64,000 nucleotides of DNA from Desulfurella acetivorans A63. GTDB taxonomy: Bacteria > Campylobacterota_A > Desulfurellia > Desulfurellales > Desulfurellaceae. The stretch is from NCBI GenBank assembly GCA_000517565.1, contig CP007051.1, forward strand, positions 1,279,949-1,343,948, given 5' to 3'. The translations under genes and the position numbers were made by a program. Within the stretch, counting starts at the first letter, position 1; each line of letters begins with the position of its first letter. The notes beneath the pieces are model-generated. The model had not been told where the DNA came from. It worked only from the letters and a program-made list of their open reading frames with translations, and did not search any database. Below are positions 16,407 through 24,686 of the stretch, one piece after another.

Positions 16407-17718
16407 ATAATAGACCATATTTTTTCAGCTTTTTGAAAGCACTGGATTGACTGATTTTTAAAGCTTTTGCTAACTTTCTGGTGCTTTTATATAGTTCGAA
16501 ATATTCTTGCAATATACTTTTTTCATAAACTTCAAGATTATATTTCAAGCTTTTTTTGTTATTATTCAATTCATTTTTATCTATGTTGTTTTCATAATAA
16601 TCCTGTATTGTTATAGTGTCATTTTTAGAATAAAAATAAAGCTTTTCTATTATGTTTTTTAATTCCCTTACATTCCCTTCTAAATTTTGTGTTTTAATTG
16701 CATCAATTACATCAGGCATTATAATTTTTCTTGTTTTGTATGTTTCGTTAAGATTATTTAAAAAAAATTTTGTTAATATATTGACATCTTCTAATCTTTC
16801 TCTAAGTGGCGGTATATTTATATAAATTGTGCTAAGTCTATAATAGAGATCTTTTCTGAAACGACCTTCCTCGATAGCTTTTTTAATATCTACGTTCGTA
16901 GCTGCTATAATTCTAACATCCACTTTTGTAGGTTTTGTTGAACCTAATTTTAAAAATTGGTTATCTTCCAAAAATCGTAGTAGTTTTGCTTGAGAAAACA
17001 TTGGCATATCAGCTATTTCATCTAAAAAAACCGTTCCATTGTGCGCAATTTCGAAAATACCTTTTTTCCCTTTCTTATTGGATCCTGTAAAACTACCTGG
17101 CTCGTAACCAAACAACTCAGATTCCAATAAAGATTCAGGTATAGCGGCACAATTTACTGCTACAAAAGGAAAATTTTTCCTTGATCCAGCATAATGAATT
17201 AATTTTGCAACTAATTCTTTACCTACACCAGTTTCTCCACAAATCAAGACGGGTGAATCTACATTAGATGCTTTAACAGCGATATTGACGATTTTTAACA
17301 TTTTTTCACTTTGAGCAACAATATTATAATCTGAAGCTAAATTCTTATTTATGTTTTCTTCTTCAGGTGTTAAAAATATATTTGAAATATCATAAATAGT
17401 ATTCACCACATATTTTAAATTTCCTCTATTATCAAAAACTGGCTTGCCTTGAGATAAAAGTTTTTTACCTGTTTTTGTATTAAAAGAAACTATTGTTGGT
17501 TTTTTGTTTGAAATTACTGACAAAGTAGCAGAATTAGAAAAAAATTTAGCATCAACTAACTCCCTTAGTGTTTTACCTACAACCTCCTCTTTTTTTATTA
17601 AAGAAATTTCTTCAAATACTTTATTGACCCATAATGTCACACCTTTACCATCTGCTAAATATATCCCTACACCTAAAGCATCTACAATGATTTCTAGTTC
17701 TCTTATGTCAAAAGACAC
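16405..17718 (-). CDS. sigma-54-dependent transcriptional activator (PAS - AAA+ - HTH)
   Basis: 437 residues. PAS domain about 1-110 (LGVGIYLADGKGVTLWVNKVF), AAA+ domain about 130-360 with Walker A GETGVGKELVAK and Walker B GTVFLDEIADM, and arginine region NVRELKNIIEK. A C-terminal TyrR-like helix-turn-helix covers STRKLAKALKISQSSAFKKL. The sigma-54 contact loop reads GSFTGS instead of the usual GAFTGA. There is no receiver domain, so the PAS domain probably senses a small ligand such as a pathway CoA ester or acid. It faces the operon from directly upstream and has its own sigma-70-like promoter, so it is the likely operon activator. Confidence 0.93.
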   Translation of the reverse strand: MSFDIRELEIIVDALGVGIYLADGKGVTLWVNKVFEEISLIKKEEVVGKTLRELVDAKFFSNSATLSVISNKKPTIVSFNTKTGKKLLSQGKPVFDNRGNLKYVVNTIYDISNIFLTPEEENINKNLASDYNIVAQSEKMLKIVNIAVKASNVDSPVLICGETGVGKELVAKLIHYAGSRKNFPFVAVNCAAIPESLLESELFGYEPGSFTGSNKKGKKGIFEIAHNGTVFLDEIADMPMFSQAKLLRFLEDNQFLKLGSTKPTKVDVRIIAATNVDIKKAIEEGRFRKDLYYRLSTIYINIPPLRERLEDVNILTKFFLNNLNETYKTRKIIMPDVIDAIKTQNLEGNVRELKNIIEKLYFYSKNDTITIQDYYENNIDKNELNNNKKSLKYNLEVYEKSILQEYFELYKSTRKLAKALKISQSSAFKKLKKYGLL

Positions 17719-17770
17719 ATTTCAACTCCTTAAATTAATTTATAAAATATTTTTAATTTACTATCTTTTA

Positions 17771-17801
17771 ATTATATTAGACTAAAATAAACGATTGTCA
17801 A
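17771..17801 (-). promoter_or_regulatory. sigma-70-type promoter of the activator gene
   Basis: Minus strand TTGACA (plus 17796-17801) with TATAAT (plus 17771-17776) at 19 bp; an overlapping TAATAT gives a 16-bp spacer. It lies about 55-80 bp upstream of the regulator ATG in the 117-bp gap to citrate synthase. Confidence 0.6.
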
Positions 17802-17835
17802 TACTTATTATACTTTAATAAAATCGTAAAAAACT

Positions 17836-19140
17836 CTAAATCCTAGTTTTGTTTAGTTCGAATAATTGACTAATTGTAACTGATTTTGGCCTTTCAATAG
17901 GTAAATTTAAAGCTCTATCCCAAAAAATATTTGCTAAAGAACCAACTGCTATAGAATTACTAAACAAAACTGTAAAAAAGTTTTTATCTATACCATAATG
18001 AGAATGAATAATTCCTGAGATATTATCTACATTTGGCCATGGATTTTTTATTTTTGTGTGTTTTTTTAAAATATGAGGTATTGTATCAAATGCTAAGCGG
18101 GCTATTTTAAAAAGTTCATCGTTTTTTAAATATTCTTCTCCAAATTTCATTTGTGCTAAAAATCTAGGATCTTTATTTCTAAGCACTGCATGACCGTATC
18201 CAGGAATTACTAAACCTTTATTTAACATATCTACACAAATTTGTTCTAATATCTTTTTTGTTAATTGGTTCTTTTTTTGTTGGTATAGATTCATAAACCA
18301 ATTAAAAGATTCTCTTATTGCACCCCCATGCAATGGTCCAGACAAACCGTTTATGCCTGCTGAAATTGAGCAATAAGCATCTGCCAAAGCTGAAGCAACT
18401 AAATGAGTAGTATGAGCAGAAACATTTCCATTTTCATGATCTGATAATAATATCATATAAAGTCTTAGAAACTCATCGTAAGGCTGTTTTATTCCCATCA
18501 TATAGGCAAGATTTCCACCTAGATCTAAAGAATCATCCTCTTTGATGAACATATTGTTTTTATATTTAAGTCTATAAATAAAAGCTGAAATAATAGATAT
18601 TTTAGGGAGTAAATTTAATACATCTTCTAGCATATATTCCCAAGCATTGTATTTTGTCACTTTACCTTTTTGGTATGCTTTCGCAAACACAGATTCATGT
18701 TGCATTGAATTTATAGCAACCGAGAGCATTATATTTGGATCTGTCTCTTTCGGCATAGTTTTTAAAATGTTGTATACATAGTCCGGCAATTTTCTTCTTT
18801 CATTAAATATATCAATTATTTCTCTAACTTCTGTTTCTGAAGGTATATCTCCAGTAATTAAAAGATAAAATTGAGCTTCAACATAAGGCATTTTTGATAA
18901 AGGAGGTTTGGGAAGTTTTTGGAGAACTTCATCTACAGTGTATCCTCGCCATATTATACCTTTTTCAGGATCTACAGAAGATAAATCTGTAAAAAGTACC
19001 TTTAGACCTCTCATTCCATTTATTATTTGTGATATTTTTATTTCTCCGATTTTTATATTTTTATATTGTTGCAAAAAAAGGTTAAATTCTTCTCGTTTTA
19101 TTTCTACAATGCTTTTTATTTTTTCAAAAAATCTTGACAT
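17836..19140 (-). CDS. citrate synthase, mitochondrial-like type
   Basis: 434 residues from ATG 19140 (AAGGA 9 bp upstream; an ATG 9 bp earlier overlaps that site). Catalytic residues of Si-citrate synthase are all present: His271 (GPLHGGA), His317 (IPGYGHAVLR) and Asp372 (NPWPNVDNISG). The blocks GMRGLKVLFTDLSSVDPEKG, SDHENGNVSAHTTHL and FWDRALNLPIERPKSVT are those of the mitochondrial/Geobacter-like enzyme rather than the E. coli hexameric type. It makes citrate from acetyl-CoA and oxaloacetate. In Desulfurella acetivorans, citrate synthase is known to run backwards in a reductive cycle; whether this copy does so cannot be read here. Confidence 0.92.
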   Translation of the reverse strand: MSRFFEKIKSIVEIKREEFNLFLQQYKNIKIGEIKISQIINGMRGLKVLFTDLSSVDPEKGIIWRGYTVDEVLQKLPKPPLSKMPYVEAQFYLLITGDIPSETEVREIIDIFNERRKLPDYVYNILKTMPKETDPNIMLSVAINSMQHESVFAKAYQKGKVTKYNAWEYMLEDVLNLLPKISIISAFIYRLKYKNNMFIKEDDSLDLGGNLAYMMGIKQPYDEFLRLYMILLSDHENGNVSAHTTHLVASALADAYCSISAGINGLSGPLHGGAIRESFNWFMNLYQQKKNQLTKKILEQICVDMLNKGLVIPGYGHAVLRNKDPRFLAQMKFGEEYLKNDELFKIARLAFDTIPHILKKHTKIKNPWPNVDNISGIIHSHYGIDKNFFTVLFSNSIAVGSLANIFWDRALNLPIERPKSVTISQLFELNKTRI

Positions 19141-19158
19141 ATAATACATTCCTTAGAT

Positions 19159-19181
19159 TTTAATTAAGTCCTATAATTAAA
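19159..19181. repeat. AT-rich inverted repeat in the leuA-citrate synthase gap
   Basis: TTTAATTA (19159-19166) / TAATTAAA (19174-19181), perfect 8-bp arms, 7-bp loop, 19 bp upstream of the citrate synthase ATG. On the plus strand a T-run follows, on the minus strand none, so as a terminator it would act only on antisense transcription. An operator site is also possible. Confidence 0.35.
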
Positions 19182-19198
19182 TTTTTTATTAGGCTTTT

Positions 19199-20719
19199 TT
19201 AAGTAATATACATCAGCGCTTTATTAATAGCATCTAGATAAGCTTTGGCGCTTGCTTCTATAACATCTGTTGCAACACCTCTGCCAATTATATTTTTATC
19301 AATATCAGGAAAATATACTTTTACAGTTGCTTCACCCAGGGCTTCTCTGCTTTCTGTTATGGATTTGATTTCATAAAATTTAAGTTGACCTTTGACGAAT
19401 GTAATGCGCTCTAAAGCTTTATAAACTGCATCTACCGGACCATCTCCCAATGCTGCATCTTCAAAGATCTCACCGTTTTTGGATAACTTTATTGTAGCAG
19501 TAGGTGTAATGTTTGTGCCAGAGCTAACCTGCAAGCTAACAATTTCATACACTGATGGACTGAATTTTATTTTATCTTCTACGAGTGCATGTAGGTCTTC
19601 GTCGTATACTTCTTTTTTCTTGTCTGCAAGGACTTTGAATTTTTCAAATATGTCTTCAAGTTGTTCTTTGGTTAACTGATAGCCAAGCTCAACAAGCCTT
19701 TTTTCAAGACCGTGTTTGCCTGAGTGTTTGCCAAGCACAAGTGAACTTGAGTCAATACCTACATCTTCTGGTTTCATGATTTCGTATGTGCTTTTTTCTT
19801 TAATTACACCGTCTTGATGTATACCAGCTTCATGTGCAAAGGCATTTTTACCCACTATAGCTTTATTGCGCTGGATATCTATGCCTGTTAGCTTGCTTAC
19901 AAGCCTGCTTGTGCGGTAGATTTCTTTCGTATTTATATTTGTTGAGGCTTTATATATATCGTTTCTAACCTTTATAGCCATAACAATTTCTTCCAAAGAG
20001 GCGTTCCCTGCACGTTCTCCTATGCCGTTTATAGTACACTCTACCTGATCTGCACCAGCCAAAACTGCAGACAGAGAGTTAGCAACAGCCATACCTAAAT
20101 CATTGTGACAGTGGACAGAAACTTCTGCTTTATCAATATTTGGTACTTTATTTTTTATGTAGGTTATAAGCTCATAGTATTCTTGAGGTGTGGTGTATCC
20201 TACTGTGTCTGGTAAATTTACAACGCTTGCTCCTGCATTAATTACGCTTTCGACAACTTTGCAAAGGTAATCCCAGTTTGAGCGTGTTGCATCTTCTGCA
20301 GAAAACTCCACTTCTTCGCAGCCATTTCTTGCAAATTTCACTGCTTCAACTGCTGCATCAAGCACAGCTTCATAGCTCATTTTCAGTTTCTTTTCTACAT
20401 GTATAGGGCTTGTTGCTATAAATGTGTGCAGTCTTTTGCGTGGAGCTGGTTTTATTGCTTCCAAGCCTTTTTCAATATCTTGCTTTACTGCTCTGGCAAG
20501 GGATGCTATGGTAGAATTCTTTATTATTTTTGCTATTGCATTTATTGCTTCGAAATCACCTGGACTTGCAGCAGCAAAGCCTGCTTCAATAACATCAACA
20601 CCTAATTTTTCAAGTTGTTTTGCAATTGCTATTTTTTCTTCGATATTTAAACTGGCACCCGGTGATTGTTCTCCATCCCTTAGCGTTGTGTCAAATATTT
20701 TTACTATCCTGGAGCTCAT
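19199..20719 (-). CDS. leuA: 2-isopropylmalate synthase
   Basis: 506 residues. Condenses acetyl-CoA with 2-oxoisovalerate in leucine synthesis. TIM-barrel catalytic motifs [13 protein letters not shown] and [13 protein letters not shown] (metal-binding HxH) are present, as is [14 protein letters not shown]. The C-terminal LeuA dimer/regulatory domain is complete (about 390-506), so leucine feedback control is expected. ATG at 20719 follows CAGGAGGG. Its codon and base use look more G+C-rich than the acyl-CoA operon before it and resemble hbd at the other end. Citramalate or homocitrate synthase are alternatives, but the full length and GERAGN context favour LeuA. Confidence 0.92.
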   Translation of the reverse strand: MSSRIVKIFDTTLRDGEQSPGASLNIEEKIAIAKQLEKLGVDVIEAGFAAASPGDFEAINAIAKIIKNSTIASLARAVKQDIEKGLEAIKPAPRKRLHTFIATSPIHVEKKLKMSYEAVLDAAVEAVKFARNGCEEVEFSAEDATRSNWDYLCKVVESVINAGASVVNLPDTVGYTTPQEYYELITYIKNKVPNIDKAEVSVHCHNDLGMAVANSLSAVLAGADQVECTINGIGERAGNASLEEIVMAIKVRNDIYKASTNINTKEIYRTSRLVSKLTGIDIQRNKAIVGKNAFAHEAGIHQDGVIKEKSTYEIMKPEDVGIDSSSLVLGKHSGKHGLEKRLVELGYQLTKEQLEDIFEKFKVLADKKKEVYDEDLHALVEDKIKFSPSVYEIVSLQVSSGTNITPTATIKLSKNGEIFEDAALGDGPVDAVYKALERITFVKGQLKFYEIKSITESREALGEATVKVYFPDIDKNIIGRGVATDVIEASAKAYLDAINKALMYIT

Positions 20720-20746
20720 GGTTAACCCTCCTGATAAATTTCTACC

Positions 20747-20775
20747 ACACTAACAAATTATTCTGTAAATGTCAA
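20747..20775 (-). promoter_or_regulatory. candidate sigma-70 promoter for leuA
   Basis: Minus strand TTGACA (plus 20770-20775), 17-bp spacer, TAGTGT (plus 20747-20752). The -35 box is perfect and the -10 weak. It is about 30 bp from the leuA ATG. Confidence 0.5.
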
Positions 20776-20872
20776 TTTTTAAGTTTTATAAAAATACAAA
20801 TAAAGTTGAATTTAATAAAATAGATAATAAATACTGAAATAATTAATAAACTTCTTTTGGTTTATAAAGCTT

Positions 20873-20902
20873 TATAATATATTTCAATATAATATATTTC
20901 AA
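20873..20902. repeat. perfect tandem 15-bp duplication
   Basis: TATAATATATTTCAA occurs twice in a row (20873-20887 and 20888-20902). It lies in the middle of the divergent leuA/NlpC intergenic region. Each copy contains a TATAAT box. Confidence 0.7.
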
Positions 20903-21049
20903 AAATTTTATCTAATAATTTACTGATTTTAAATATAATGAAGAATTTAAAATTTAAAAATTACCTGTTTTTTTAATAAATATCGTAAGTAATTATTTTA
21001 TATAATAAAATTTATAATATATATTATTTTTTGAAATTTTATTTTTTGC

Positions 21050-21078
21050 TTTACAAAAATCAAAATTTTTGGTATATA
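21050..21078 (+). promoter_or_regulatory. sigma-70 promoter of the LysM/NlpC hydrolase gene
   Basis: TTTACA (21050-21055), 17-bp spacer, TATATA (21073-21078). AAAGGAGG follows at about 21100, before the ATG at 21112. Confidence 0.6.
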
Positions 21079-21111
21079 AAGTGTAGGTTAATCTATTAAA
21101 AGGAGGCTACT

Positions 21112-22872
21112 ATGAGAAAAACTATACTATCCGCCTTCTTGTTTTTAACATTGACAGCAACCTCTCGAGCAGAGGTTTATATAGTAAAAAAAGGCGATAC
21201 ATTAACAACAATTGCTCAAAAATTAGGCTTACCGTTAGAAAAATTAAAATACGCAAACCCTGGTATTAAAAGCACGGATCTAAGTATTGGTCAAAAGATA
21301 CTTATACCCCAAATAAAAACCACTACTTCAAATTCACAAACTGCGTCAAACGTTATTACATCAAAAGTTTATATTGTACAAAAAGGTGACAATGCCTTTA
21401 ATATATCAAAAAAATTAGGTTGCAGCCTTGATCAATTAAAAAATCTTAATCCAAATATAAACTTATCTAATCTAAACGTTGGCGACAGGATTATTGTACC
21501 AAATAACACAAAAATAGTCTCAAATACTCAATTGACCAATATTTATATAGTTAAAAGTGGTGATACGGCATCAACTATCGCCAATAAATACAATGTTTCT
21601 TTATCAGAATTAGAAAAATTAAATCCTCAATTAAATTTATCAAATATAAATATCGGCGATAGAATTATTTTACCTAATAATGTTTTAAATGGCATCAAGA
21701 ATACTCAAATTGCAGCCCAAAAGAAGACTTTTAAGAATGAGAACTTCTATACTGTTGAACCTGGGGATACCCTCACTGCTATATCGCAAAAAACCGGAAT
21801 TAATATGAATATAATAAAAAGCTTAAATCCCAGTATTGATTGGTCAAACCTACAAATTGGTGAAGAAATTGTTTTAAGGCCTTCTTTACAAAAAGAACAA
21901 ACAAAACTATCCAATAATGATATTTACCCTAAAGAAAATCAAGACATAAACTATATAAAATACACTGTAACACCAGGTGATACGCTTTTTTCTATTGCCA
22001 AAACTTTTTCTACTACAATTAATGAACTTAAAAAAATTAATTCTTTAACCAGCAATAATCTATCTATAGGTCAAACAATACTTGTTCCACCCAAAATAAT
22101 GGCAATAAAATCAATGCAAAACAATAACTCTTCAAACAAAACACCAACATACCAAGCAAAAAATAATACAGACCAGCAACAAAATAATGACCAATCTGTT
22201 GCTTTAGATAACAGTGAAACCAATAATTATTCTTTGTATTTAGATCATTATACAGTTCAAAAAGGTGATACTCTTTATCAAATAGCAAAAAAATTCAATA
22301 TAAGTGTTGATGACATTGTAGCGTTAAATAATCTTCCTAACAAAGAAATTACTGTTGGAGAAATTTTGCTTATACCAAATAATAATAATAAAAATATTGC
22401 CACCATTCAAAAAAACTACTCAACAAGTGAATATTCTCTTATTAACAAAGAAAATCCTTTAAGCGAAAGATTGATAAAGTATGCTAAACTCTTTGTTGGT
22501 ACACCTTATCAATGGGGTGGTACAAATTTAGAAACTGGCGTAGATTGTTCTGGTTTTGTACAAGATGTCTTTGCAAAATTTCATATAGATTTACCTCGAA
22601 CGAGCTCCGAACAATTCAATGTTGGAAAACCTGTATCGCTATCAGACATCAAACCAGGCGATTTATTGTTTTTTCAAACATATCCGGGAACTTATCCTTC
22701 TCATGTTGGTATATATATTGGGGACGATAAATTTATATCTGCATTAAATCAAAATACTGGTGTTGTAATATCACCTTTAGATGGCTATTTCCTAAAGAGA
22801 TTTGTGGGTGCAAGAAGGGTTTTGCCATCTAACCAAAAATTTAATGATAATACTGGGAATAGATCCGGGTAG
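21112..22872 (+). CDS. secreted peptidoglycan hydrolase: six LysM repeats + NlpC/P60
   Basis: 586 residues. Signal peptide about 1-20 (AFLFLTLTATSRA). Six LysM domains follow, each starting with a YxVxxGDT-like block and ending with IGxxIxxP, at roughly 22-67, 84-131, 140-187, 207-253, 278-324 and 371-418. A Ser/Asn/Gln-rich linker precedes the sixth. The C-terminal NlpC/P60 domain (about 445-570) has catalytic Cys in GVDCSGFVQ and His in PSHVGIYIG. It would bind and cleave peptidoglycan stem peptides in the periplasm. Six LysM repeats is a large number for a Gram-negative enzyme. Its 3' end overlaps ruvC by 29 bp. Confidence 0.93.
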   Translation: MRKTILSAFLFLTLTATSRAEVYIVKKGDTLTTIAQKLGLPLEKLKYANPGIKSTDLSIGQKILIPQIKTTTSNSQTASNVITSKVYIVQKGDNAFNISKKLGCSLDQLKNLNPNINLSNLNVGDRIIVPNNTKIVSNTQLTNIYIVKSGDTASTIANKYNVSLSELEKLNPQLNLSNINIGDRIILPNNVLNGIKNTQIAAQKKTFKNENFYTVEPGDTLTAISQKTGINMNIIKSLNPSIDWSNLQIGEEIVLRPSLQKEQTKLSNNDIYPKENQDINYIKYTVTPGDTLFSIAKTFSTTINELKKINSLTSNNLSIGQTILVPPKIMAIKSMQNNNSSNKTPTYQAKNNTDQQQNNDQSVALDNSETNNYSLYLDHYTVQKGDTLYQIAKKFNISVDDIVALNNLPNKEITVGEILLIPNNNNKNIATIQKNYSTSEYSLINKENPLSERLIKYAKLFVGTPYQWGGTNLETGVDCSGFVQDVFAKFHIDLPRTSSEQFNVGKPVSLSDIKPGDLLFFQTYPGTYPSHVGIYIGDDKFISALNQNTGVVISPLDGYFLKRFVGARRVLPSNQKFNDNTGNRSG

Positions 22873-23323
22873 TAAAACCACCGCTTTTGGTATAGTGGAC
22901 TGCTTAAATAAGACATTCGAATACGATTTTATTAGTTTACAAAAGATACAGAATTTTGATGATAAGTTATATGCAGTTTTTTTAAAAACTCAAGAAGTAA
23001 TAAAAAATCATAATATTAACGAAGCTGCGGTTGAGGATGTATTTTATTCTGTAAATATCAAATCATCTTTGAAGCTTAGCGAAATAAAAGGCGCTATACT
23101 TGCTGCAGTAAAGCTTTCTAATATTAATGTTGTTCATTATTCAACAAGAGAGATAAAACAAGCGATATCTGGTTACGGAGCTGCTTCAAAAACTCAGCTT
23201 AAATTTATCATTGAAAAAACATTTAATAAAAAATTAGATAATTTACCTCTTGATGTGTCTGATGCTATTTCTATTGCTTTAGCGCATTGCAGCTACAAGC
23301 ATACCGCAAGCCGCATTAATTGA
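22844..23323 (+). CDS. ruvC: Holliday junction resolvase RuvC
   Basis: 159 residues from ATG 22844, where the protein begins MIILGIDPGSKTTAFGIVD as RuvC does; the frame opens 42 bp earlier but that extension lies inside the previous gene. The acidic catalytic residues are at GIDPGS, AAVEDVFYS and PLDVSDAISIAL. RuvC nicks Holliday junctions symmetrically with RuvAB, which are not in the window. Its last 45 bp overlap the 3' end of rlmN on the opposite strand. Confidence 0.93.
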   Translation: MIILGIDPGSKTTAFGIVDCLNKTFEYDFISLQKIQNFDDKLYAVFLKTQEVIKNHNINEAAVEDVFYSVNIKSSLKLSEIKGAILAAVKLSNINVVHYSTREIKQAISGYGAASKTQLKFIIEKTFNKKLDNLPLDVSDAISIALAHCSYKHTASRIN

Positions 23324-24310
23324 TTCACCTTTAGATTTTCTAACAGTAACAAACATATTTTTATCTCTAAGGCGCTGAGCAAATTCTTCAATAGTTTTGT
23401 TGTCACTGGGTAATAGATTGTCTGTAAAGATGTGTTTGTTTAAAGGTATTAAATTTATTTTACACTTAATTGGTTTTAGCAATTTAATTAAATTTTTTAT
23501 GTCTTCTTGTTTATCATTAAAATCTTTAATCATTACATATTCAAACGTCAGTCTTTTTCGTTCCGGCACAGGAAAATCTTTTACACAGTTAATTAATTCT
23601 TCTATTGGATAAATGTTGTTTATAGGCATCAAATAACTCCGCTTAATGTTATCAGCTGCATTTAATGATATTGCAAGATTAATATAAGCTAAATCTTTTT
23701 TGAGCATTTCAATTTTTGGTATAACACCACAAGTTGATAGTGTTATGCGGCGTCTTGATATACTCAAGCCAAACTCGCTATTAAGTATTAAGATAGCCTT
23801 AATTGTATTATCATAATTATCAAGTGGCTCTCCCATACCCATAAATACTATATTTGGCGTTTTATGTGTTGTCTTTTTAATATAATTATAAATATACCAT
23901 ACTTGATAAACAATTTCCCATGCTTGTAAATTTCTAATAAATCCTAGCTTTGCGGTAGCACAAAATTTACAATTCATTTTACATCCTACTTGAGTAGAAA
24001 CACATATTGTGTTTTTACCTTCTTTCATGGGAATCAAAACAGATTCTACCGCTTGATTATCAAATAACTTAAACAAAAATTTTGTTGTACCATCAAAATC
24101 CTTTGTTGTAATACAATCAAGTTTTGGGATTAAAAATCTCTCACTTAAAAGTTTTCTGTCTATTTTTTTTAAAACACTGATATTTAAAAAGTCATCAAAA
24201 CCTTTAGCATATATAAAGCTAAATAGCTGTTTTGCTCTGTACTTTTCCAATCCTAAATTGGTAATATATTCTTCAAGTTCACTTAAAGTAAAATTAAAAA
24301 AGTTATACAT
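23279..24310 (-). CDS. rlmN: dual-specificity 23S rRNA A2503 / tRNA A37 methyltransferase RlmN
   Basis: 343 residues, radical SAM enzyme. The CxxxCxxC cluster motif is in CKMNCKFCATAKLG and the methyl-carrying cysteine near the C-terminus in NAACGMLVAA. The VFMGMGEPLDNYDN and RRRITLSTCGV blocks are standard for RlmN. It is the last gene of the chemotaxis operon strand (4 bp after cheY), but its role is ribosomal. Its end overlaps ruvC tail-to-tail. Confidence 0.95.
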   Translation of the reverse strand: MYNFFNFTLSELEEYITNLGLEKYRAKQLFSFIYAKGFDDFLNISVLKKIDRKLLSERFLIPKLDCITTKDFDGTTKFLFKLFDNQAVESVLIPMKEGKNTICVSTQVGCKMNCKFCATAKLGFIRNLQAWEIVYQVWYIYNYIKKTTHKTPNIVFMGMGEPLDNYDNTIKAILILNSEFGLSISRRRITLSTCGVIPKIEMLKKDLAYINLAISLNAADNIKRSYLMPINNIYPIEELINCVKDFPVPERKRLTFEYVMIKDFNDKQEDIKNLIKLLKPIKCKINLIPLNKHIFTDNLLPSDNKTIEEFAQRLRDKNMFVTVRKSKGESINAACGMLVAAMR

Positions 24311-24314
24311 TTTT

Positions 24315-24686
24315 CTATTTTAGCCCCATAATAACTTCTATTTTTTCTTTTAATACTTCTGGCGTAAATGGTTTTACTATATAATTGTTTACACCTGCTT
24401 TTAGTGCTTCAAGTATATCTTCTTTTGCAGCTTCTGTTGTAACCATAATTATAGGCACATCATCCCACTCTCTCATACTACGTATTTTTTTTACAAAGGT
24501 CAACCCATCCATATTTGGCATATTCCAATCAGTTATAATAAGATCAACTTTTGTTTGAGACAGTATACCCAATGCTTGCTTGCCATCTTCTGCTTCCAAC
24601 ACATCACTACCGAATCCTATACGAGATAGTGTATTTTTAATAATTCTTCTCATAGTAGAAGAATCATCAATTGTAATAATTTTCAT
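24315..24686 (-). CDS. cheY: chemotaxis response regulator CheY
   Basis: 123 residues, a single receiver domain. Acidic pocket IDDSS, phosphoacceptor Asp in DLIITDWNMPNMDG, Thr in VTTEA and Lys in IVKPF are all present. The TDWNMPNMDGL context is typical of true CheY, which binds the flagellar switch. The start overlaps the cheZ stop by 4 bp. Confidence 0.95.
   Translation of the reverse strand: MKIITIDDSSTMRRIIKNTLSRIGFGSDVLEAEDGKQALGILSQTKVDLIITDWNMPNMDGLTFVKKIRSMREWDDVPIIMVTTEAAKEDILEALKAGVNNYIVKPFTPEVLKEKIEVIMGLK

Larger units (their letters stand above)
20720..21111. other. divergent intergenic region, very AT-rich
   Basis: 392 bp between leuA (minus) and the LysM/NlpC gene (plus). It holds the leuA promoter, a 15-bp tandem repeat at 20873-20902 and the hydrolase promoter at 21050-21078. 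I see no open frame, RNA gene or riboswitch motif in the remainder. Confidence 0.6.

Noticed and set aside
19199-20719. HMG-CoA lyase as the missing enzyme of the pathway
   Set aside because: The gene has the same TIM-barrel start (TLRDGEQ) but the full LeuA regulatory domain and 506-residue length identify 2-isopropylmalate synthase.
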